The notes beneath the pieces are model-generated. The model ran no database searches and was not told where the DNA came from. It saw only the letters and a program-made list of their open reading frames with translations. Made by a program: the position numbers and the translations under genes. DNA of 48,990 bases, from contig JAQBSZ010000029.1 of assembly GCA_027623555.1 (NCBI GenBank), positions 1-48,990 on the forward strand. Direction: 5' to 3'. Shown here in pieces: positions 33,315-41,975 of the stretch (position 1 is the stretch's first letter; each line of letters begins with the position of its first letter). This stretch comes from Pseudomonadota bacterium (GTDB taxonomy: Bacteria > Pseudomonadota > Gammaproteobacteria > Pseudomonadales > Pseudohongiellaceae).

Positions 33315-35486
33315 ATGAAACCTATCGATGGTCTGAAAACGCCACTGCAGCCGGCCTTGCGGAATGTTGCACTACTGCTGTTTGGTATCGCTGTGTTGGC
33401 GGCGTTTGACTCCAGACCCGGGTTGCAAGCTCAGACTCTGGATGCTGCCGCAGCCGGCAATGTCGACGATGCCCGCATCATCAGTTCCCCCGCTACCGAA
33501 CCCGGCAGCTGGCTCAGCTATGGGCAAACCTATAAAGAACAGCGCTTCTCACAGCTCACCCAGATCACGCCCGACAATGTGGGTCGATTAGGCCTGGCCT
33601 GGACGCGAGAGATTGGCGATTACAACATGCGCATGCAGGGCACACCGCTGGTGGTCGATGGCGTTATGTATGTCAGCAATGGCTGGAGCGTGGTCTACGC
33701 CCTCGATGCCAGGAATGGGGAAGAAATCTGGCGCTATGATCCGCAAGTAGACCGCCGCTCCATTCGTCTTGCCTGCTGCGGTCCCGCTCATAACCGGGGA
33801 GTAGCGGTCTACCAGGGCAAGGTCTATGTCGGCACGTTCGACGGGCGATTGATCGCTATCGATGCAGCAACTGGCGAAGAAGTCTGGGACATTGACACCT
33901 GGATACCGGCAGGACTCGGGCGCTTTAATATCACCGGCGCTCCACGGGCGGCGGCAGGGAAAGTCTATATCGGCCAGGGCAGTGGTGAGTCCGGCCAGCG
34001 CCGCGGCTATGTCACTGCTTATGATGCTGAAACTGGTGAAGTAGCCTGGCGCTTCTTCCTGGTACCTGGCGATCCTGGCCTGCCCTTCGAACACCCCGAG
34101 ATGGAGATGGCTGCCCAGACCTGGGGAGGTGAATGGTGGAAGTACGGTGGTGGCGGTACTGCCTGGAATTCCCTGGTCTACGACGAAGAATTCAACAGCC
34201 TCTATATCGGCGTTGGCAATGGCGCTCCCTGGCCTCGCGAGATTCGTTCACCCGGTGGCGGTGACGATCTGTTTCTCTCCACCATAGTCTCGGTGGATGT
34301 TCAGACCGGGCGCATGAACTGGTATTACCAGACCACACCGGGTGACAACTGGGATTACAGTTCTGCCATGGATATGACCATCGGTGAGATCGAGTTTGGT
34401 GGTGAGATGCGCAAGGTGCTGCTGCAGGCTCCGAAGAATGGTTTCTTCTATGTGCTTGATCGCAACGACGGCGAGCTACTACGAGCCCTGCCTTACACCG
34501 ATGGCATTGACTGGGCCACCCGTGTCGACATGGAGACTGGCCGCCCCGTGGAAAACCCCGATGTGCTGTACGAGGTCAAACCCCAGTGGATCATGCCGGC
34601 AAACTCTGGCGCCCATAACTGGGAACCCCAATCCTGGGACAACGACCTGGGCCTGATGTATTTCTATTACCACGACATCGCCAATTTTTATTCTCTCGAT
34701 GAAGGCTTTGTCGAAACCGGCGAGTATGAAATTCGCGAGCGCGGCCTGAGCCTGGGCTGGGGCGAAGGCGACTATCGCCGCCGCCTGATTGAGCAGGCCG
34801 GTCCGCGACCAGATTCACAGGCATTTATCGGCGCGTTTGATCCGATAACAGGATCCTACAAATGGCGCCATCCACTTGCGTCCGAATATAACGGTGGTGT
34901 AGTTGCCACCCGCGGCGGAATCCTGTTCCACCCGGAAGGGACCGGTAATTTTTCTGTGCGTGACTCCGATGATGGTCAGCTACTGTGGAGTTTCACCGCG
35001 CCAGGAACTTTTCGTTCGACTTCGGTGATGACCTACCAGGTCGACGCTACCCAATATGTCGCCACCCTTATGAATGGGAATCGCACACTCGATCTCGGTG
35101 GTACGGTTCTGGTGTTCAAGTTGGATGGCGACGCCACCATGCCGGTACCGGAAATTGTGCAGACAGAAGTGCCTGAGCAACCCACCACTGAATTCAGCCC
35201 CGAAGCGGTTCGCGAAGGTGACGATCTCTACCATGCCCAGTGTGCCAGCTGTCATGGTGGAATCGGCATTCCTTCTGAAACAGCCATCGTGGCGCCTGAT
35301 CTGCGACTGATGACTCTGGGCACTCACAACGAAATGGCAGACATCGTCCTGGGTGGTTCCCGTGCTCAACGCGGCATGCCCGACTTCGAAGATACGCTTG
35401 GCAGTGAACAACTCGAAGCGATTCGCGCCTTTATCGTGAACCAGGCCAGGCTTTTGAGAGATTGGCAGCAGGAGCGTAGCCAATAG
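33315..35486 (+). CDS. PQQ-dependent quinohemoprotein alcohol dehydrogenase-type enzyme
   Basis: A 723-residue periplasmic enzyme, with a signal segment near residues 18-35. The propeller opens WLSYGQTYKEQRFSQLTQIT. The adjacent C154-C155 disulfide typical of the family is present (LACCGPAHNRGVAVYQGK), as are IDAATGEEVWD, GNGAPWP and the active-site loop PGDNWD347YS. The position two after the catalytic aspartate is Ser349, not Asp, so it does not have the lanthanide signature and probably uses Ca2+. A C-terminal cytochrome c domain has C643-A-S-C-H647 and MPDF (axial Met), so electrons go directly to a c-type cytochrome. A GAAGGAG site precedes ATG 33315. Single gene. Confidence 0.95.
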   Translation: MKPIDGLKTPLQPALRNVALLLFGIAVLAAFDSRPGLQAQTLDAAAAGNVDDARIISSPATEPGSWLSYGQTYKEQRFSQLTQITPDNVGRLGLAWTREIGDYNMRMQGTPLVVDGVMYVSNGWSVVYALDARNGEEIWRYDPQVDRRSIRLACCGPAHNRGVAVYQGKVYVGTFDGRLIAIDAATGEEVWDIDTWIPAGLGRFNITGAPRAAAGKVYIGQGSGESGQRRGYVTAYDAETGEVAWRFFLVPGDPGLPFEHPEMEMAAQTWGGEWWKYGGGGTAWNSLVYDEEFNSLYIGVGNGAPWPREIRSPGGGDDLFLSTIVSVDVQTGRMNWYYQTTPGDNWDYSSAMDMTIGEIEFGGEMRKVLLQAPKNGFFYVLDRNDGELLRALPYTDGIDWATRVDMETGRPVENPDVLYEVKPQWIMPANSGAHNWEPQSWDNDLGLMYFYYHDIANFYSLDEGFVETGEYEIRERGLSLGWGEGDYRRRLIEQAGPRPDSQAFIGAFDPITGSYKWRHPLASEYNGGVVATRGGILFHPEGTGNFSVRDSDDGQLLWSFTAPGTFRSTSVMTYQVDATQYVATLMNGNRTLDLGGTVLVFKLDGDATMPVPEIVQTEVPEQPTTEFSPEAVREGDDLYHAQCASCHGGIGIPSETAIVAPDLRLMTLGTHNEMADIVLGGSRAQRGMPDFEDTLGSEQLEAIRAFIVNQARLLRDWQQERSQ

Positions 35487-35870
35487 GGAAATAGTGAAAT
35501 TGGGTCACAGTGTCCCCTACTCACTAAATTTGAGAAGGAAAAACAAGCAGTTAACTCGGAAATCGAGTGGGCGCCCAGTTGACGCATTTTGAGCAAATCT
35601 CCTCAATTTCCTTGCCCCCAAATTGTGGGTGTCCAATTTGCACCCAATTTGCAAATTTGCACGGCATGAGGTCGACTAACCGTGGCAGCTGGACAGCGAA
35701 CAGGCGAAACGGCATCCGAGCAACAACGACGATGGCATCGAATAGCATCAGAGCCATAAACTAAGGCTTGATTCGTCAAGCAGGGGATTACTTTGCTTGA
35801 CATAGTCGGGGCGTCCATATAAGCCTCTAGTGTTAGGTATCTATAATTTGGTCCAAGGCCTGAAAAGCAT
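35487..35870. other. 384-bp intergenic stretch, with short inverted repeats
   Basis: No protein gene is recognised; the frames here have no known product and run into neighbours. It contains AAATTG-rich inverted repeats near 35625-35665 and a candidate promoter at 35797-35823. The change in base make-up from the GC-richer PQQ gene to this AT-richer part marks the left edge of the RQC-minor module. Confidence 0.6.
35797..35823 (+). promoter_or_regulatory. Candidate sigma-70 promoter for the DUF2384-like/RQC-minor pair
   Basis: TTGACA (35797) and TATAAG (35818) are separated by 15 bases, ahead of the 35871 gene by about 48 bases. A perfect TATAAT (35842) without a good -35 is an alternative. 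Spacing is slightly short, so this is only a suggestion. Confidence 0.35.
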
Positions 35871-37286
35871 ATGGGAAAATCTAACGATACTAACAAAGCC
35901 ATACGCAACATTATGAACTGGGCAGATCGACCTGAATGGCGTGAAGAATTTTCAATAGCTCTTGATAGCCATCTTGACCCAGTGTGTGAGCGTATCGGCA
36001 TCAGTCAGACAGAGCTTGGTCAGGAATTGGCGGACTCCGATTACATGGACACGCTAGTAGCTTTTGTGTTCGAAGACCTGCTGACCCGTCACCTACCGCC
36101 GGACAATCGCAACATCATCGATGATTATCTGCAACGCCGGGGATGGCGCGAGTCTGTTGTGGGTCGCCGCTATCTGCAGCAACTGCAATCCTCGGCTTTG
36201 TCACTCTATGAGGTTGTGAACGTAGCACCTGGTCGGTATTGCGATTTGAACGACCTGGTACGCAAGGGTAGTACTATCCGCGTTCACGAAAAAATGGGCA
36301 CACAAGACCTGATGATATGGGATCAGATAGCCGCCCGAGTGTTAAACATGAACGACAAAAATATTTTCTCTGGCGGGATACTGCCGTATCCCGCGGAGGC
36401 CGCAGACAGTCTACTGAAGGTACTGGCTGCGACGAAAAAACAATTAAAAAAGGATCTCGCTCGGGTTGTCGGTAAAAACAGGATATCTGACGAAATGGAT
36501 AACCTGGAGAAGCAGGTTTTGCAGGAATCCACTACTGCCTTCACTGCCTTCTGGTTGGCGCATCTGTGGAATCAATTACGCGCGGCTCCACGTCTACCAG
36601 ATATCGTCAATCGAGACAACGAGGCCTGGGTTCATGCCCAGACCCGTATTCCGGTTCTGCGTGGTCATACAAAGGAAGTGTGTATGAGACTGGATGAAAG
36701 CACCGATTGGGAGCGGGATCACTCGGACGATTTTGTCTGGTTGTGGTTGCCGACAAGCCACCACAGTAGTGCAAAGAATCAGCATCAGCATGCGGCGACA
36801 GATGGAGATGGCCCGACATCCATTAACGGCACACTGGAGCTGCGCTCGGACTCACTCACACTCACTTCCAATTCCATGGAGCGGACAAAGCGCGGACAGA
36901 CAGAGCTGGAAGAACTGCTTTCTGGCCTGATTGGCCCGGCCATGACAGTGTTGCAGACTCCCGAGCAGCTAATGGCACAGCAAGACGAGCAACCGCCAGC
37001 CGGCCGCGGCCAGGCAACCCCTTTCCTTGAATCTGAAGAAACGGCAGAAGTGATGCAAGCTTTTCTCGATCAGCATTATCGTCGTACTCTAGATGAGCCT
37101 ATTCCCATGCTGGGCAATAAGAGCCCGCGGCAATGCGCTAAGAGTAAGCAGGGGCGGAAAAATGTCATCGAATGGTTGAAACATCTGGAAAATAACGAAA
37201 TGCACCGGGCAGCCAGCGAGGATGCCAAACCATACGACACGCGCTGGATTTGGCAGGAGTTACAGTTGAAAAGTAATGATCAGTAA
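35871..37286 (+). CDS. Protein of unknown function with MbcA/ParS/Xre (DUF2384)-like C-terminus
   Basis: A 471-residue soluble protein. The first half has WRESVVGRRYLQQLQSSALS, LYEVVNVAPGRYCDLNDLV and KGSTIRVHEKMGTQDLMIWD followed by QIAARVL, then SGGILPY, a pattern shared by uncharacterised proteins of similar length. The last 80 residues (HYRRTLDEPIPMLGNKSPRQ, AKSKQGRKNVIEWLKHLEN, ending YDTRWIWQELQL) resemble the DUF2384 domain (P-x-L-G-x-x-(S/T)-P-x-x-x-x-x-(T/S)) found at the ends of such proteins and in type II antitoxins. The 300-370 part is low-complexity and hydrophilic. It is 28 bases ahead of an RQC-minor-1-like gene, so the two probably work together. ATG 35871 has a weak ribosome site. 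Confidence 0.7.
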   Translation: MGKSNDTNKAIRNIMNWADRPEWREEFSIALDSHLDPVCERIGISQTELGQELADSDYMDTLVAFVFEDLLTRHLPPDNRNIIDDYLQRRGWRESVVGRRYLQQLQSSALSLYEVVNVAPGRYCDLNDLVRKGSTIRVHEKMGTQDLMIWDQIAARVLNMNDKNIFSGGILPYPAEAADSLLKVLAATKKQLKKDLARVVGKNRISDEMDNLEKQVLQESTTAFTAFWLAHLWNQLRAAPRLPDIVNRDNEAWVHAQTRIPVLRGHTKEVCMRLDESTDWERDHSDDFVWLWLPTSHHSSAKNQHQHAATDGDGPTSINGTLELRSDSLTLTSNSMERTKRGQTELEELLSGLIGPAMTVLQTPEQLMAQQDEQPPAGRGQATPFLESEETAEVMQAFLDQHYRRTLDEPIPMLGNKSPRQCAKSKQGRKNVIEWLKHLENNEMHRAASEDAKPYDTRWIWQELQLKSNDQ

Positions 37287-37314
37287 CGCTGTATAACAAC
37301 GTATCCTTGGTCTC

Positions 37315-37941
37315 ATGAGCAGAAAAATACAACGTGTTTCGGTGGTACTTGACTGTCAGGGTATCGAGCATCTGTCTGAGCCGGAGATCGCCCTTATTTT
37401 ACGCGGTGCCGACGAACTGATAATGCGCGGTGGCCGTTCTCTACTGGCGAAGGTGTTAAAGGGCTCGCAATCAAAGCAACTCAAAGAACTGAATCTGGAT
37501 CAGTCGCCTGTATTTGGAGGTCTGTGTTCATTGAGCCTTCACGAGATTACTGCTCGAATTGATTGGCTCATCATCAATAAGTATCTCGCTATCGAATACG
37601 CTTACCGTCTGCCCTTGCTAGTCTTCACATCACGTGGCTGGGAGATTGAGAAGAAATCGCTTACGACAGAGATTATAAATACACTGGATGATGTGATCGC
37701 GTCCAGAAATCCCGCGCCTGATCTCACCTGGCTGAATGATGTTCACCCTGAAGTGATTCAATGTCTGCTTGAACGAATCGAGTCTTCTGGCAATCACAAG
37801 TATGTCCCGTTGCTCGATCGCTGGTCGCGAACTGCATCAAGAAAGAAGCGTGGTAGCATTCGCCAGCTATTAGAGCGACTGGAAAGAGTGGATTATAAAA
37901 GAAGACTATCGGACATTGGGAACACTAGAAACGTAAGGTAA
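37315..37941 (+). CDS. RQC-minor-1-like DNA-binding winged-helix protein
   Basis: A 208-residue basic protein. The core LLAKVLKGSQSKQLKELNLD, QSPVFGGLCSLSLHEITARI and DWLIINKYLAIEYAYRLPLL plus VFTSRGWEIE matches the RQC-minor-1 type, small proteins built on the RecQ C-terminal winged-helix domain (x-P-x-(Y/F)-G-x-(L/x)-S/T-x-x-E-I-x-x-x-(I/V)-D-W). In RecQ helicases this domain binds DNA at the duplex end; here no helicase domain is present. The C-terminal half (about 130-208) is basic and carries two helices (VIQCLLERIESSGNHKYVPL and IRQLLERLERVDYKRRL). Co-transcribed with the preceding gene. A role in nucleic-acid repair or conflict is inferred from domain type only. Confidence 0.72.
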   Translation: MSRKIQRVSVVLDCQGIEHLSEPEIALILRGADELIMRGGRSLLAKVLKGSQSKQLKELNLDQSPVFGGLCSLSLHEITARIDWLIINKYLAIEYAYRLPLLVFTSRGWEIEKKSLTTEIINTLDDVIASRNPAPDLTWLNDVHPEVIQCLLERIESSGNHKYVPLLDRWSRTASRKKRGSIRQLLERLERVDYKRRLSDIGNTRNVR

Positions 37942-38121
37942 TCTACCGTTCCCAAAGAATTTTTCAGAGGTTCTCCAGGAGTGGTCGGGCGGGAAATGCA
38001 TCCATCCCGTGATGATATACATGGAACCGCTATTGACAAGTTAACGCAAAAATCTACAAAAATATCCGTCAATTCGCATCTATATTGACACTGCCCGTTC
38101 CCAAGAAAACAGGGGACACTT

Positions 38122-38183
38122 TGTAGCTCCCCCGGTTTGACGGACACTCCTTTTTAGGGACAATGATCCCATAGGAGTGAACA
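38122..38183 (+). mobile_element. Left-end remnant of an IS3-type insertion sequence
   Basis: TGTAGCTCCCCCGGTTTGAC begins a stretch that continues GGACACTCC, a T-run, GGGACAATGATCCCATAGG and AGTGAACAA, the order usual for an IS3-family left end running into the ribosome site of orfA, but the orfA start is missing and unrelated sequence follows. No right end or transposase was found. A CCGTTCCCAA direct repeat (37946 and near 38095) brackets the 150 bp to its left. Identification from memory of end sequences, so not firm. Confidence 0.35.
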
Positions 38184-38244
38184 ATCCGGCGGATAAAGTA
38201 TACTAGATTCGTCGGTACCAATCAGGAATTTACCTGGAGTGTGC

Positions 38245-41232
38245 ATGATGAAAATTCACCTGGTCATTGCTCTGGTCATTTTTTGTTGGACAGGTACCGA
38301 GAACAGCTTGGCCCAGTCTTTAGCCGAGCCTTCGTGGTCGGCCGGAAATTACTTCCCCGCGTTTCCGGGTTCAACCGGCATTCAGGTCATTAGCGTTCCT
38401 ACTGCAATAGAAAGCCGGGCGGGCAATCCCTTCGGCGCAGCGTGGCGTATCGATCAGGATATGGACTCGATGATGGCGCTTACTCTGGTTGGCATGCAGG
38501 GCCTGATCAACCGGCATGGATCCCGCGTTTATCTTGATTGGGACAACGACAGTAATTTTTGGATACCGCTGCTGCAACAGGAAATTCCGACTGATCAACT
38601 GAACCTTTCCGGCTTGGAGGCAATCAATTATTTACTGGATGAATACGTCGGGTTGTTTAGCGGCGCAGTCATTTATGACCCGGTTGTGCCTGACACAATA
38701 AATCTCGCCACGATGATTGCTGGCCTGGAAAACAAGGTGATGATTTCTGCCCAGCAACAAGCGCTCAGTGGTTTTCCACAGTTCAATGAGATTACCGATC
38801 TAAGGGAACTTGTCGCTGAGAATGACTGGGATGACTCACTTGGAAGTCAAACTGAGATCTATCAATGGGCCTATGACAATCTATGGAAAGAAGACAGCTC
38901 AAACCCTTCAAAGCCTTTGCTCGACCGCCGCATGCTGGGAATAATCAGTCCTGGCCCGCCCACATCGCTGCCCTTCGACCAGAGTTCACCGGACTATGCG
39001 CCGCTTAATTTGCCATTTAGAGACTATCTGGTTGCACTAAAAATGCCAGCGCTGTATTTGTCACCCTCGGAAGATCCACAGGAGTCTCTGCTGAGAAAAT
39101 TTCTCGAAGAGGCACCTTCACCTATTCCTGTATCGGGATTCTATGCAAGTGAGGAAGGCAATACAGTCAGCCTGGCGTCTGAGTACGGCAATTGGGTTCC
39201 CGTGCTGACGATCAATAACAAGCCGCTCGCCGCGGCCAATATGAGTGTATTTTCCGGAATTCGGCCGCCGATTCGAAAGTATGACGCAAACCTGAGTAAG
39301 GACCGCATTCTGGCGACGCTGGGCGACGGACCTGTGGCCATGCTGTGGTCATCCGATGGAGACAACCTTGAATACCTTGCATCCCGCGGCTTTAATTTTT
39401 TCGTGTGGGGCACTCAACAAGGTCAGCGTTTTGGCTGGACAACGAATCCGGTGCTAATCGATATCGCGCCGGTAATCTGGAATTACTATATAGATTCGGC
39501 TTCAGAAGTCACCCTGTTGGCAGGTTTATCAGGAGCAGGCTACGCCTACCCGCAACTCATGGATGACACCCAGCGTATGACGTTCGTTGAGAAAACCGAT
39601 CAATATATGCTTGCCAGCGGCCTGCGAACAACAAGGATAGACAGTCGCGGCAGCCAATATAGCGATGAATTTCTCAGGGATTACAGTACCGGGATGACCA
39701 ACTCGGATTACCTGGGAGCGGTTTATGGCTGGTCTGGACCAAATCGCGGTATCAATGTCGAGTATTTCGGTGGGCCGCAACCGATTGTCAGACCGGCCTA
39801 TATTCTGCGTCCATCGCTTCTCGATTCTATTGTAGAGGACATAGTTTCACGATCGAACATCGAGGAATTTATCGATATAACTTCCAGTGGAAATTCCCAG
39901 ATTCTGGTGGTCGATGATGCAGATGCACTCGGTGGATATTCCCTGAGCATACCCAGCTCTTTTGCCACTCATGAAAGCTGTTGCCTGGCAGTTAATACGC
40001 AGCCATTGAGTTTGCCACCCGGAGAATTCGAAGTTACGTTTCGTCTAAAAGTCGAAGAAAATACATCGAGCAATACCATTGTAAGAACCTATGTTGGCCA
40101 GACTATCGATGGCGAATGGACAGAACTCGGCAGCCTTCTTGTTGCACCGAATGATTTTAGTGCAGCCGATAGTTTCCAGGATTTCACAGTTTCCTATTCA
40201 TTACCCGATCTATCTGCAAATGTGGAATTCAGAGTAGACTATCAACAATCGGCTGCACTCACCCAGGTCAATTTTGACTACTTCAAAAATACCTTTACCG
40301 GAGAAGACATACTGCCAGTCTTCGCTCCGGTTTGGATCGGGCTCGTCACCGACGAGCGCGATGAATTGGATCGTGCTCCGGAGGAATTTATAAGCAATTT
40401 TGAACAGAGTGGCGGCGTAGTTCTTACGCCGGATGAATTCGTCGCGGCGTTAAATCCGCAATACATGATCGATTTCGCGAAACCTATACTGGGAGCTGAT
40501 CATTCAGCGATGCTCGATGCTGAACAGGAACTCGGTGTTGGTAATTATTACCAGAGCCTGATGAAAATACGGGCGGGATTAAACAGCGAAATATCTTCAC
40601 CACGTTCAATGAGTGAGAATCTGGAAAAAACCAGACAATTGTATGCCTACCCGGACAGAGATCCCGCGCTGATTGATGGGACAACGCTTGCGGTTAATTG
40701 TCTGTCCTACATCGTGGATGGTGAATTGCTAGGTGAATACAACGTGACGCTGGGTGTTGCATCGTTATCCCCGACGATAATATTTGACCTGGAAGATGCT
40801 GTTGAAACTTCCGGATGTGATGGAAACACTGTGTTCGATAACTTGAATTTGACAGGCATCGTGTTGGTTTCGGAATCAATAGGGAGTCTGCAAGTGTTCC
40901 ATCCCTATCAATATACATTGGTCATAGGAGACGGAAATAATGACGAAACTGCCGATCTCACCGTCGACCTGAACCGAATCTATGCTGTCGATTACGATAT
41001 TGGTGTTAGTTCTCCAATGTTCAGCACCACCACCAGTTTGGTTCCTGCCGATTTTGATCGCGATTCTCAATACAGGATACTCGATGCGGATACTGGTCAG
41101 GAGCTGAATGAGCTTACGAACCTGCGCGTCCTGGATAATGGCTTGGAGTTTACCAATGGCTTAACCTCGGCGCAGCGCCTGGAACTGATAAACGATACAA
41201 CGAACACGATTCACTATGTGGTTTTAAATTAG
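38245..41232 (+). CDS. GxGYxYP family secreted protein, putative glycoside hydrolase
   Basis: A 995-residue exported protein (signal peptide MKIHLVIALVIFCWTGTENSLA-Q; ATG 38245 or 38248 after GGAG). The GxGYxYP N-terminal domain is seen in MALTLVGMQGLINRHGSRVY followed by LDWDND; the family signature L-S-G-A-G-Y-A-Y-P lies near residue 430, with VAMLWSSDGDNLEYLASRGF ahead of it. Residues about 545-695 form a beta-sandwich carbohydrate-binding-like domain, with NFDYF at its end; the last 300 residues, including EFISNFEQSGGVVLTPDEF, close the protein. No activity is proven for the family. It may act on a polysaccharide, together with the exported sulfatase downstream. AT-richer than the left part of the window. 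Confidence 0.85.
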   Translation: MMKIHLVIALVIFCWTGTENSLAQSLAEPSWSAGNYFPAFPGSTGIQVISVPTAIESRAGNPFGAAWRIDQDMDSMMALTLVGMQGLINRHGSRVYLDWDNDSNFWIPLLQQEIPTDQLNLSGLEAINYLLDEYVGLFSGAVIYDPVVPDTINLATMIAGLENKVMISAQQQALSGFPQFNEITDLRELVAENDWDDSLGSQTEIYQWAYDNLWKEDSSNPSKPLLDRRMLGIISPGPPTSLPFDQSSPDYAPLNLPFRDYLVALKMPALYLSPSEDPQESLLRKFLEEAPSPIPVSGFYASEEGNTVSLASEYGNWVPVLTINNKPLAAANMSVFSGIRPPIRKYDANLSKDRILATLGDGPVAMLWSSDGDNLEYLASRGFNFFVWGTQQGQRFGWTTNPVLIDIAPVIWNYYIDSASEVTLLAGLSGAGYAYPQLMDDTQRMTFVEKTDQYMLASGLRTTRIDSRGSQYSDEFLRDYSTGMTNSDYLGAVYGWSGPNRGINVEYFGGPQPIVRPAYILRPSLLDSIVEDIVSRSNIEEFIDITSSGNSQILVVDDADALGGYSLSIPSSFATHESCCLAVNTQPLSLPPGEFEVTFRLKVEENTSSNTIVRTYVGQTIDGEWTELGSLLVAPNDFSAADSFQDFTVSYSLPDLSANVEFRVDYQQSAALTQVNFDYFKNTFTGEDILPVFAPVWIGLVTDERDELDRAPEEFISNFEQSGGVVLTPDEFVAALNPQYMIDFAKPILGADHSAMLDAEQELGVGNYYQSLMKIRAGLNSEISSPRSMSENLEKTRQLYAYPDRDPALIDGTTLAVNCLSYIVDGELLGEYNVTLGVASLSPTIIFDLEDAVETSGCDGNTVFDNLNLTGIVLVSESIGSLQVFHPYQYTLVIGDGNNDETADLTVDLNRIYAVDYDIGVSSPMFSTTTSLVPADFDRDSQYRILDADTGQELNELTNLRVLDNGLEFTNGLTSAQRLELINDTTNTIHYVVLN

Positions 41233-41424
41233 GCTGTGAAGTTGTTGGACTAGGGAGGACGCTCACAAATTGGCCACATTAAATTCTAACATGTAGCTGT
41301 ATACACTCACTTGAAGATCAATGGCAAGCGATTGCATATTCCAGCCCGCCAAACTAATTATTTATTGCTGTCCCTTACTCTGTCTTTTTATTGTAAGCTC
41401 AACGAAAATGGGAGGAAGAACAAT

Positions 41425-41910
41425 ATGAGAAAATCTGAAAACGAGAGTTCCAGAAGAGACTTTATGACAACGGCCGGCGCGGCAACCGGGCTGGCCGCTC
41501 TGGCAAGCTTGTTCGGTAGCGGCAAAATGGTAAACGCACAGAGTCTGGAATTAAACGCCATGGGACCCACTCCTGAGCAAGCTCAGGCTTTTGCACAACT
41601 TCCTGACAGACCAGTGGTCATGGTGAATCTGCTGAAGTTTAGCAATGGCGGCGCTGGCGCGGCGGATTACGGACAATACGGCCGAGATGTTGGCAAGATA
41701 CTGCAGAGCATAGGTGCTGAAATCATTTTTTCTGGCGAGTGCCAGACCACGTTGATAGGTGGTGCCGAGTGGGACCAGGTTGCCATGGTGCGCTATCCCA
41801 ATGCCCGAGCCCTGCTACAAATGGCCCAGTCTGAAGAGTACCGGGCCATCAGCGGCAACCGCAGTTCAGGCCTGGAAGGCCAGATGAATATCGCGGTATT
41901 CGAAAGCTAG
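41425..41910 (+). CDS. Tat-exported DUF1330 family protein
   Basis: A 161-residue protein. ATG 41425 follows GGGAGGAAG, and the upstream TTG frame is not needed. The N-terminus S-S-R-R-D-F-M-T-T-A-G-A-A is a twin-arginine signal. The DUF1330 domain follows: PVVMVNLLKF, YGQYGRDVGKILQSIGAEII, FSGECQTTLIGGAEWDQVAM, VRYPNARALLQMAQSEEYRA. DUF1330 proteins are small dimeric alpha-beta barrels, usually cytosolic; export by Tat suggests that it folds or takes up a ligand before transport. It is the first gene of a run of exported proteins (DUF1330, sulfatase, cupin, LRR), spaced by 65-80 bases. Confidence 0.87.
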   Translation: MRKSENESSRRDFMTTAGAATGLAALASLFGSGKMVNAQSLELNAMGPTPEQAQAFAQLPDRPVVMVNLLKFSNGGAGAADYGQYGRDVGKILQSIGAEIIFSGECQTTLIGGAEWDQVAMVRYPNARALLQMAQSEEYRAISGNRSSGLEGQMNIAVFES

Positions 41911-41975
41911 GCACTGCTTCGAATCGTCCGAATAAATCGAGGAATTCAGGAAGTCGACTTTTATGAGGGGCAATA

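Noticed and set aside
33315..35486. Lanthanide-dependent (XoxF/ExaF-like) alcohol dehydrogenase
   Set aside because: The position two residues after the catalytic Asp347 is Ser349, not the extra Asp expected for lanthanide use.
35603..36001. 132-codon minus-strand frame in the 35.5-36 kb gap
   Set aside because: Overlaps the start of the 471-residue gene; Cys/Arg-rich with no known domain.
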